Source of the DNA: Loripinus fragilis | Lineage: Eukaryota > Mollusca > Bivalvia > Lucinida > Lucinidae | Direction: 5' to 3' | DNA length: 64,000 nucleotides | Assembly (NCBI GenBank): GCA_964019695.1 | Contig: OZ026520.1 | Coordinates: 24,194,130 to 24,258,129 of the forward strand | In this document: positions 56,788 through 64,000 of the stretch, piece after piece | Layout of the letters: every line of letters begins with the position of its first letter | Position numbering within the stretch: the stretch's first letter is position 1 | Position numbers and translations under genes: made by a program | The notes under the pieces: generated by a model | Told to the model about the DNA's origin: nothing | Databases searched by the model: none | Seen by the model: the letters and a program-made list of their open reading frames with translations, nothing else

Positions 56788-57122
56788 AAAATGGCGGATT
56801 CCTGTCAAACCCCCTCGATTCAGGTAAGACTTTATTTGATATTACAGTTAATACTGGTCAGATTGGCATGGGGTTTGAAGCTATCTTTTGCGACTATTAA
56901 AGATCTGGTTAAAAAGTTATTTACGAGCAACCAAATTTTTCAGTTGCTCGTCAATAACTTTTCAGCCAGATCTTTGTCTGAAAGTCCCATACATAGGGCA
57001 TGTTGCTGTCATTTTTTCGGGGTATCTGCTTCAAAACCCATGCCAGTCTGACCAGTTTCAACGGAAATATCAAAGAAAGTATTACCTGAATCGACAGGAT
57101 TTTTCATTGGTATCCGCCATTG
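56788..57122. repeat. 330-bp inverted repeat with mirrored ATG/donor motifs
   Basis: The left arm AATGGCGGATTCCTGTC...TCGATTCAGGTAAGACTTT and the right arm, inverted, AATGGCGGATACCAATG...TCGATTCAGGTAATACTTT match. The match continues through ACTGGTCAGATTGGCATGGG and AAAGATCTGG to a centre near 56942. Arms are about 165 bp at 80-85% identity. Both arms begin with an ATG in good context and reach CAG/GTAA 33-35 bases later, so each looks like a short coding first exon with a donor. It may be a foldback MITE, or an inverted duplication of a gene start. Confidence 0.8.
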
Positions 57123-57275
57123 TTGTTGTTTTGAAGTCAAGCGATTCTCTGCCGTAGTAATAACATATGGTCAAGCTGTAATTTCTATTGTTGTAACTTT
57201 CAAATTTGCTTGATATACATTACGTATCTAGTAAGTTAATAATACAATTGTTGTCTTATGTTTCGGTATTATTAA

Positions 57276-57352
57276 TGAACAGTAAACTTATATCATATTG
57301 ACCTCCGGGATTGACCTCCCCTTTGTGTCGGTCAATATGAAGTTTACTGTTC
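57276..57352. repeat. Short inverted-repeat element
   Basis: GAACAGTAAACTT..CATATTGACC faces GGTCAATATGAAGTTTACTGTTC, with TTGACCTCCC between. It lies 57 bp downstream of the DSRM exon's donor, inside the next intron. Confidence 0.82.
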
Positions 57353-57409
57353 AATAGCACTTCATATCCACCTTAATATAAGTGAATAACTGTATAATGT
57401 TACCCTTAC

Positions 57410-57580
57410 CTGGCACAGTGAGTATCTTGAAGTGTTCTACAAGAGCATTCTTGGCAGCTGAATATTTAGCCTTGCACTTACTCTTCCCTGAACCATAATA
57501 TAGCTTCCCATCTACCAATACCTTTACAACAAACTCTTTGTTACCTCCATTGCCTTCTTCTTCGATGTTATACACGAAAT
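57410..57580 (-). CDS. DSRM exon of a double-stranded RNA-binding protein gene
   Basis: A 171-bp exon bounded by acceptor TTCCTTCTTACTGCGGCTAG (ending at 57581) and donor CCAG/GTAAGG (GT at 57409-57408). It starts with two bases that complete a codon (G+AT, Asp) after the upstream exon and ends one base into a codon, so it is symmetrical in phase (1-1). The peptide begins DFVYNIEEEG and contains the beta-sheet and second helix of a DSRM: FVVKVLVDGKLYYGSG, then KSKCKAKYSAAKNALVEHF. The lysine-rich helix N-terminus and the AA..AL core are the family hallmarks for phosphate-backbone contact with dsRNA. The first DSRM helix would have to come from the preceding exon and is not obvious there, so an unseen exon may intervene. 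Which dsRBD family it belongs to (DGCR8-, NF90- or NKRF-like) I cannot say. Confidence 0.85.
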
Positions 57581-58205
57581 CTAGCCGCAGTAAGAAGGAA
57601 CACTCATTAGCATTTACTTACAAAGTATTACCTCAGTTATTATCCCATGGGGGATTAGTTATAGAAGGGAAATCCCAAGATTTGGGATTTCCCCTTCTTA
57701 ATATTTAATCACCATTTGTGAAATACATGTAATCTAGCAGCAGTAAGAGGGAAAATTCATAAGCATTGACTTATGAAGCCTTACTTTAGTTATTATCCCA
57801 TGGAATGCCCAAATAAGTGATTAATGATAGAAGGGGGAATCCCAAGATTTGGGAGACCTCTTCTATAATTAATCACCATTTGTAAAATACACAAAATCTA
57901 GTGGCAGTAAGAAGAAACATTAGCATTTACTTATGAAGCATTACCTTAGTTATTATCCCATGGACATGCCCGAATGAGGGATTAATTATAGAAGGAGAAA
58001 TCCAAAGACTTGGGATTTTCTCTTCTATAATTAATCACCATTAGTGGGTATGTCCCAAGTCTTTGGATTTCCCCTTCTATAATTAATCACCATTTGTGCG
58101 CATGTCCCAAGACTAGGGATTTCCCCTTCTAAAATTAATCACCATTTGTGGGCATGTCCCAAGTCTTGGGATTTCTCCTTCTATAATTAATCCCTCATTT
58201 GGGCA
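57569..58205. repeat. Tandem array grown from an intron-exon junction
   Basis: Three units of about 150-165 bp start at 57569, 57720 and 57883. Each has ATACAC.AAATCTAG.GGCAGTAAGA-like sequence, then AGCATTTACTTATGAAGC, TTATTATCCCATGG and TATAGAAGG..AATCCCAAGA. Four short subunits of about 55 bp follow (58030-58205: GGCATGTCCCAAGTCTTGGG, ATTTCCCCTTCTATAATTAA). The first unit includes the acceptor and about 12 coding bases of the DSRM exon; the other two carry copies of that acceptor inside the intron. Confidence 0.85.
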
Positions 58206-58699
58206 TGTCCATGAGATAGTATCATACATGTGATATCTCCCTATTTTTTTAGGGAGACTCCTGCATTTAGCATCAATCCCCCACTCTCCCACATGGGCAA
58301 GAGATTCTGTTTTATGAATTTAGTATTTTACAAGGTATTTACTGTCAAGCCAACTGTCGATGGTTGAGAGTCTTAAAAGTCCATAATAATTATGTGCAGT
58401 GAGTCCACTTGCCAATAATTAGCCAAAAATTTAACACTAGTCAGCCAGAATTCTGCACTTAGGTGTGAAACTAAGTCATGCTTCAGGTGCATTTAGCATG
58501 CCTCAGTCAGAGATAAACCACTGTTTTGACTCCTGAGACCATTAAATTGTGGTGAGAGATTTTTGTAACCAAGTCTAAAATTCATATTTTTCACATGTCA
58601 TTTTACTGGTAAAAGTTCCACAAGAAGACTAAGCTTAGTCAACCATCAGATTCCCAGATGACATTGTCCATACAAGGTTCATACAGGCAAGATTGTGTA

Positions 58700-59080
58700 T
58701 AATTCAATGACTTTTCAAGGACTTCTAAAAGCCTCTCCAACAGTTTTCAAGGACTTAATGTTAATGAAAATGCTGATCTAAGTGTTAAAAAGTCTACTTC
58801 AGAAATGCTAGACTGAGATAATGGAGACAATAGTACTGGAAAATTAGTATAAAATTGTTGTACCTATATTTGGTGCAGCATATGCTGCACCAAATAAAGG
58901 CACAACAATTTTATACTGATTTAAATCTCTATCAACAGTGTTAAGTTCTACAGAAAATAGAAGAATTCAAGGACTTTTCAAGGCCTTTGAGTGATTTTCC
59001 AGTACTTTTCAAGGCAGAATTAATTTTCAAGGACTTTTCAAGAAAGGCCTCTAAATTCCAAGAATTTTTCAAGTCTGTCC
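58700..59080. repeat. TTTTCAAGGACTT-rich repeat
   Basis: The word TTTTCAAGGACTT and variants recur at least seven times around the palindrome. The left part (CTACTTCAGAAATGCTAGACTG) also occurs near 25655, so this is a dispersed repeat. Confidence 0.75.
58849..58916. repeat. 68-bp near-perfect palindrome
   Basis: AGTATAAAATTGTTGTACCT, ATATTTGGTGCAGC on the left; the complement GCTGCACCAAATA and AGGCACAACAATTTTATACT on the right; centre GCAGCATATGCTGC. A half copy (CACAATTTTATACTGATTTA) is near 25729. Confidence 0.88.
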
Positions 59081-59564
59081 AAACACTGCATATATATGAG
59101 CTGCGAAATGGGTAAATGCGTCTTCGGGATAAATTTGGTCATTTTTGGATTATATTCTGAATTCATTTTTGGAAAAGTAAACACATGTTTGTTTGACCAA
59201 AATATGCAAACTATTAGAAAAGATACAGGAATTTGAACTTTGTACAGGTGAACATTGATTTTTAAAACTACATGATAAGCCATTCATAATGCTGCAAACT
59301 TTAGACGTTCTTGAAGACATCAGACCATAGTTGTAATTAACATGACCTGTACTGAGCCATTCACAATGTTGCGAACTTTAGACTCTTGTAGACATCAGAT
59401 CATAGTTGTAATTATTATGACATGTACTGAGCAGTCACAGGCTCATGGTAAATGGTAAAAATGAATGCCCAGATCAATTTGCATATTTGTGTGTAACTGT
59501 AAGTAGTGTTGAACAAATACATTTAGTGTAGTACTGTAGATATATCAACTTTAAACACTATCCT

Positions 59565-59945
59565 AAGAGCAACAGGGTACCTTTTTGATAGTAGTAAAGG
59601 CTCACTCTGTTCTGAAAAAAAATGTTTTGCCCTTTTGACTCCACCCCAGGGGCTGAAGGCCAAAATTTAAGTTTTATTCCCTTTGTTTGATATGCTACAT
59701 GACCATATTTTGAAAAAGTTGATATTTGGCCTCTGCTCAACCCAGGGATCAGACCCAGGCCTTCAAACTAAAATCACATTTGATATGTTTCATATCCTAT
59801 TATTCCTCTGTCTAAATGCCAAAAAATTTGGTTAAAAGTATTGACAACTTATCATATATGACCAATGGGTACTGAGAAATGGTTCTGGATAGACAGACCG
59901 ATCTACGAACGATGCCTATCCCTGGACTTTTTAAGGGATAATAAT
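59565..59945 (+). repeat. Diverged relative of modular repeat 5
   Basis: TTTTGCCCTTTTGACTCCAC, TTTGATATGCTACATGACCA, AAACTAAAATCACATTTGAT, GGTACTGAGAAATGGTTCTG, then a short GATAGACAGACCGA and TTTTTAAGGGATAATAA. Same module order as 44705-45970. Confidence 0.8.
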
Positions 59946-59950
59946 TATGT

Positions 59951-60714
59951 TGTTACGTGCCAGGCGTAACTAGAAACAAATTCAGGAAACCAAAAGGTTG
60001 CTATTTGGAAAGTCAGCAAAGAGCACTTTTGAAATTTAACAAAGTTTATTAAAAAAAACAAAATTATCAATAAACAATGGAAAATAGTTATAAAGTCAAA
60101 GAAAGTCTATTTTACAATACCTTGTATGTCCAAACTGTCCCTCAGAATATTTATCAACGCAAGTCTTTCAGCAGTTTCTGATCCCCAGATTTTGAAGTTA
60201 AATCCAAATAAACACTAAGTCTGAATCCAAAAATGAACAATCCAAAATAATCCAGAATGAATAAGTTAATCACTAAGTATTCCGGTATAGAGTTCCAACA
60301 CAAAAGGTTTAGACTTTTAAATGGTGAAATTATTTCAAAGATGCCCTTATAGTGATAAATTTACTCTTATATATATACTGTTTAAGAAAGTTCTAGAACA
60401 ATCAGGTAGCAGCTATGATATCATATGCTAAATATAAATCAATACATGGGTTCTGGAAAGTTCTACATTCTGCTGGATGATTTCACTGAATTCCAGAACC
60501 TAGCAAAAGAAAATTCTAGAAAAGTCTGGACTTTTCTGGAACCTTCCATGACAATGCATTTTTAATTTCTAGATGATTAGTCATCCTTCTAGAAAAATCT
60601 TATGATCAAATAAACACCTTATTTACAATAACTTATTTACCATCAATATCTCCAATAGCTGGGTCAACAGAAACTTGGTAATATATTAAACAGATAAACA
60701 CCATACATGTTACA
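59951..60714 (+). mobile_element. Candidate LTR (solo or 5' remnant) with HSE cluster
   Basis: A 764-bp segment starting TGTTACGTGCC and ending CATACATGTTACA, i.e. TG...CA. Four bases after the end is TGGTGCCGAGAG, which has the form of a tRNA primer-binding site (TGGTGCCG-type sites occur in several LTR retroelements; family knowledge). TATA-like TATATATAC at about 60370, AATAAA near 60605, and the end at 60714 give a coherent U3-R-U5 order on the plus strand. A second AATAAA-type word on the opposite strand near 60046 would also allow the minus orientation. No internal coding region follows; a family D fragment begins at about 60750. It lies in the intron of the DSRM gene. No second LTR or TSD was found, so this remains a candidate. 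Confidence 0.5.
60391..60594. promoter_or_regulatory. Cluster of six heat-shock-element-like sites
   Basis: TTCTAGAA at 60391, TTCTGGAAAGTTC at 60451, TTCCAGAA at 60491, TTCTAGAA at 60514, TTCTGGAACCTTC at 60534 and TTCTAGAA at 60587. Two of them are perfect three-part TTCnnGAAnnTTC elements, the form that binds trimeric HSF. On the minus strand the cluster lies just upstream of a TATATATAAG box (about 60378-60369), a normal heat-shock promoter layout. Confidence 0.6.
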
Positions 60715-60749
60715 ATGTGGTGCCGAGAGAATTTTGATTGACAAAGGGA

Positions 60750-60837
60750 GCCTTCTGCAATACTTTTGGCCTTCATTAAGCTAGATCTTTGCTTTGTCTT
60801 TTTTGACAGGCTTCTTAAGACATGTTTTACTGTATTG
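60750..60837. mobile_element. MITE family D, right-half fragment
   Basis: TTCTGCAATACTTTTGGCCT, TCATTAAGCTAG, then AAGACATGTTTTACTGTA. Confidence 0.72.
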
Positions 60838-61043
60838 ACTACCTACATGTACTTTCTGTTTTGTGGAGTTCGTAGACTAGCTGTAAGATGAATATTTTTA
60901 TTAAAGTGAGATCTTTCCACAACTAAAAAGGATGGTTCCACTGCCTTGGAAAGTGATGGGCGGTATTTTGAAATCATGGGACAATGACCACTGCCCACCA
61001 TAAATCTGAAGGCCTGTATGTATATGCTGTTTTACAGTATTAC

Positions 61044-61309
61044 CTGGTCTGAGTATATGAAGCTGTTGTGATGGAATTAAAGTTGACACTACAGGTTGGC
61101 TGGGCTGCTTTTTAAACTTTATACAAGACTGTGTCCCTGATATGAGATAAGCGGCTTTCACACTGTTACGTTCCGCCAGTATTTGTTCTGCACACTGGAC
61201 TGGTGTCACCTTACTTTCATCACAACCATGGAAGGGAAGTAACTCTACATGATCTTCCTCTCGCAGTCTAGAGAGAACGTCTAAAAGCATGCCACAGTTT
61301 GGATTTTCA
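61044..61309 (-). CDS. Upstream exon of the DSRM gene
   Basis: A 266-bp exon with acceptor CCATTTTGTTTACAG (ending at 61310) and donor CCAG/GTAATA (GT at 61043-61042). It enters with one base of a split codon and leaves with one base, which joins the two leading bases of the exon at 57580 to give Asp, so the frame carries through. The 88 codons begin ENPNCGMLLDVLSRLREED and end SQQLHILRP. The stretch SKVTPVQCAEQILAERNSVK is probably helical and SGTQSCIKFKKQPSQP basic. I recognise no domain. It could be a linker or the N-terminal lead-in to the DSRM. Upstream exons must exist, because the frame is open through the acceptor, but I could not find them between 61310 and 64000. Confidence 0.72.
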
Positions 61310-61374
61310 CTGTAAACAAAATGGAACTAGATATTGACTAATTGCTTAACATCAGTCACAAGTTGTGGTCATTA

Positions 61375-61503
61375 CAGAACGGTTGCCGGTGGATACGGTA
61401 ACCATTATTAAGCAATGGGGATAAAGACACAACACAATGTATACATTGAGGCTCAAATCAGAGACCTCTTGATCTCTAGTCAAGCATTATGCCATTGAGC
61501 CAC
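61375..61503 (-). mobile_element. SINE family C, old copy
   Basis: The minus-strand head GGTGGCTCAATGGCATAATG, GATCTCTGATTTGAGCCTC and the body CATTGCTTAATAATGGTTAC are in family order, strongly diverged. It sits just upstream of the gene's exon. Confidence 0.65.
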
Positions 61504-61509
61504 CTTCGA

Positions 61510-62345
61510 CTAAAAATAATGTTTGAAAGCATGGTGCCCCTCACACGCAATGCTTGTTCATAAGGTTGGTAAATTTTTTAACAAGGACTTTAATATGGGT
61601 GAAAGTTCAAAACTTTCGAAATTCAAATCTTAAAATTTGCTCCATGCCTATACTCTGTCCAGATAAGAGACGTTGGGCGGTTCTTAGCTAAGTTCAACCC
61701 TTGGACAAATACATTTCGAAATCGGTTAGTCAGGTCACATTGTTTGCGTATTCATCCATCTGTGAAACTCTCCACACCAATATTATATACCTGTAGTTTT
61801 ATAGTTTCCGTATCGTGAAAAACAAGCGTTTCGAATTATTGCAGATGAATCTGATCAGTATAGATACCTACGCTAAGCTGTTGATTGAAATATGCACGCA
61901 CAAGTATCTCAAACACGTACATGTATTATAAACTATTCAAGCAAAAAAGCAACCTTCGACAATGAAAACTACAATCACAGAACTTTTATCATTTCATAAA
62001 AGATCTGTGTACCCTTTCCCGTGGCCAAGATATTGAACCCTTATCATGCCAAAATTTAATTGGTGTTGGTTGCGTGAAGGGAGAGTGGGCTGTTTTGATG
62101 TTGTTGTTTTCATAATACTATTTTTTCAAAGTCAGAGCTAAAAAACCCAAATCATTTTCTTGCCTTTGGAAAAATATTTTCATCGACAGCATATCTAACA
62201 CGAATATTTTCCAAGTAGCATACTAAAGATAAACCTGTGTACCAGTAGACGCACACAACTGCAGCATAGTTTCGAGATAAGGGTCTCTTTTGTTATTTTG
62301 CGTTGATTTTTTTTCGTTTGTATTGATATTTTGCGTCGCTATCAA
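61510..62345. other. Unassigned sequence with a MITE family C end
   Basis: ATGGGTGAAAGTTCAAAACT at about 61596-61650 is a family C left end. Nothing else was recognised. Confidence 0.5.
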
Positions 62346-62349
62346 CATT

Positions 62350-62690
62350 TTTTCAGTCATGTCGCGGCGTTTCCCTGACCATCTAGGTTGAACCAGTACT
62401 TAGCAGAGAATAGGACATTACTAAGTTCCATCATTAAGCCTTCTCCAAATAGCAATCCTTTTAACACACGTCTAACACACTAGCACTGGGCAACTGTTGA
62501 CCTCGATGATTCGAAGTTGATACTTTATATCCCAGTCAAAAATAAATCGGTCATGTCGGGACATATCCTGGGTTGTACCAGTACTAAATGGAGTATAAAG
62601 TGTCTTGCACAAGGAAATAACATGGTGCCTCCAGAGAGACTCAAACCAACGACCCCTCTATCTCAAGCCGAGCACTCTACTAACCCATAT
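62350..62690 (-). mobile_element. Two decayed SINE family C fragments
   Basis: The first (62350-62425) keeps GGTTGAACCAGTACTTAGC. The second (62517-62690) keeps TACTTTATATCCCAGTCAA, GGGTTGTACCAGTACTAAA and the B-box region GTTTGAGTCTC on the minus strand. Confidence 0.7.
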
Positions 62691-62714
62691 TATGGCTAGC
62701 ATCCTTTTTGTGGT

Positions 62715-62790
62715 AAATAGGCAAACAGTGCAGACCCAGATCAAAATGGGGCATCTGATCAGGGTCTCCACTGTTTGCTTATGGGTTGCC
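62715..62790. repeat. MITE family B-type hairpin
   Basis: GCAAACAGTGCAGACCCAGA faces TCAGGGTCTCCACTGTTTGC, as in the centre of the family B elements; the CCCTTAA termini are absent. Confidence 0.75.
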
Positions 62791-63424
62791 CTATCAAGAT
62801 TGGAATAACAATGAAAAATACCACCCAACAACCCTAAAAATGGAAATGGACAGGTCCAATTAATAATAGTGGGAAATTCCATTCGGCTTAAATGGGTTAA
62901 GGTGGTTTCTTGTGACATGGCTGTATAGTAAATACAATACATGTACTAAAGGAAATCACAGGTAAAAAGTACGCTACATGCAATCAAATCTTCATTACGC
63001 TGTGCAATCTGAGCAACAACAGCCATTCTAACATTTACCAGTCTGCCTTGCTGATCTAACTAAATTTCACATGCGTTCTAGGAGGCCCTGAACAGTGAGC
63101 AATAATATATACCTATGTGCCTGTAAACTAGTTAGACTGAGGTTTTCTGTTTAGATGTGCTTGCGAGTGTTTACCAGGCATGCTAACCGTATAAAGCTGG
63201 CCACCTTTGTCGTCTGCGGCTTAGTTGTTTTGCACGATTAAAGCATGCCTATGCTGTGATACCTAATTTGCTGTTGACCAGTCTAAATTGACAGTGAATG
63301 GCAGTGCTTTGTCTGACACGCCCAACATCCGTTACCTGGTCGCACTATACAGAGTGTTAACAATTTCAAGTTTAAATGGTCAATTGCCCAAAAATGAACT
63401 GAAAAGAAATCAAGAGAACCTATT

Positions 63425-64000
63425 AAACAAGAGGGCCCTGGGTCGCTCACCTGAGAATGACTGATCAATGGAGTGGAACCAATTGTGAAATTTTGGTAGA
63501 GTGCATCATGAGGATCAATTCTGTGGAATTTTTTTGAATTTGGGTCAGTGGTTCAGGCGATGTCTTTTAAAAGATTTCTTATCTGAAGCTTTGGCAGTCC
63601 TCCTGTTTGTTTATTTGATTTGATTCTTTATGTCCCATCAACAATCTTTCAATTATAAAGGGATGGGTCTTCCTGGGTTGAACCAGTACTAAGCTACGAT
63701 TAATGTTCTCGCACAAGGACACAACGCTGTGACGCTGGTGAGGCTCGAACCCGCCGCCCTTCGGTCTTGAGTCAAGCACCCTACCACTGAGCCACTGCAC
63801 TCCCCAGTCCTCCTATTTGGTGCAGCAGAACCATCCTGGGGAATATTCATGTGAAGTTATATGGAATTTGGACCAGTGCTTCAAAAGGAGATGTCGATTA
63901 AAGTCATTTCTTATCTAGAGATCTGACCACCCCTTTGTTCAGCAGACCCAAACCATTTGAGCAATTTTGGTAAAAGGTATCACGAGGAATAATTCTGTGA
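63425..64000 (+). repeat. Modular repeat 6 copy, cut by window edge
   Basis: AACAAGAGGGCCCTGGGTCG, CTCACCTGAGAATGACTGAT opens it. Units with ATTTTGGTAGAGTGCATCAT, GAGGATCAATTCTGTGGAAT and CAGTGGTTCAGGCGATGTCT recur after the SINE at 63815-64000. A SINE family C copy splits it at 63605-63804. Confidence 0.85.
63605..63804 (-). mobile_element. SINE family C, reference copy, 10-bp TSD
   Basis: 200 bp; TSD CAGTCCTCCT at 63595-63604 and 63805-63814. Minus strand: head GGAGTGCAGTGGCTCAGTGG, A box TGGCTCAGTGGTAGGGTGC, B box GGGTTCGAGCCTC, body GTTGTGTCCTTGTGCGAGAA, tail GGGACATAAAGAATCAAATC. Confidence 0.94.

Noticed and set aside
57720..57900. Extra DSRM exons within the tandem array
   Set aside because: The units copy only the acceptor and about 12 coding bases; the DSRM-coding sequence is not repeated.

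Overview
The window looks like nuclear DNA of a lophotrochozoan animal, most likely a bivalve mollusc. It is AT-rich, has no dense operon-like coding, and is packed with short non-autonomous transposons, three tRNA-derived SINE families and long modular repeats ending in GGAC-type arrays. The bivalve assignment rests on my recollection of such repeats and was not searched. Almost every short open frame in the window lies inside a repeat, and I do not treat those frames as genes.

The only convincing host gene is on the minus strand at the right end. Two exons (61044-61309, then 57410-57580) have canonical splice sites and matching phases. The second encodes most of a double-stranded RNA-binding motif (DSRM). 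The gene runs off in both directions into exons I could not identify. Its 3.5 kb intron holds a candidate LTR carrying six heat-shock-element-like sites, several palindromes, and a tandem array that grew out of the intron-exon junction itself. A decayed reverse-transcriptase C-terminus lies at 39.16-39.42 kb.

Layout. 1-1540: a 40-bp satellite running in from the left edge. 1.5-11.5 kb: mostly unassigned AT-rich DNA with one SINE carrying a perfect target-site duplication (TSD) and several inverted-repeat elements. 11.9-16.4 kb: modular repeat arrays interrupted by a piggyBac-like MITE. 16.5-28.5 kb: a MITE field with at least seven families. 28,639-35,058: a 6.4 kb element with about 75-bp terminal inverted repeats (TIRs) beginning CACAG, a 5-bp TSD and subterminal repeats, itself full of nested insertions. 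35-48 kb: more SINEs, MITEs and three large modular arrays. 48.3-55.1 kb: a 0.7 kb inverted-repeat element, then AT-rich DNA around a 2.0 kb foldback element with 531-bp arms. 55.4-56.2 kb: tails of a modular repeat. 56.8-61.3 kb: a 330-bp inverted repeat with mirrored start-codon/splice-donor motifs, then the DSRM gene. 61.3-64 kb: SINE fragments and the start of another modular element, cut by the window edge.

The features most worth following are the two elements that share CA-starting termini and 5-bp TSDs, the heat-shock-element-like sites in both the satellite and the candidate LTR, and the 3' core shared by otherwise dissimilar modular repeats.
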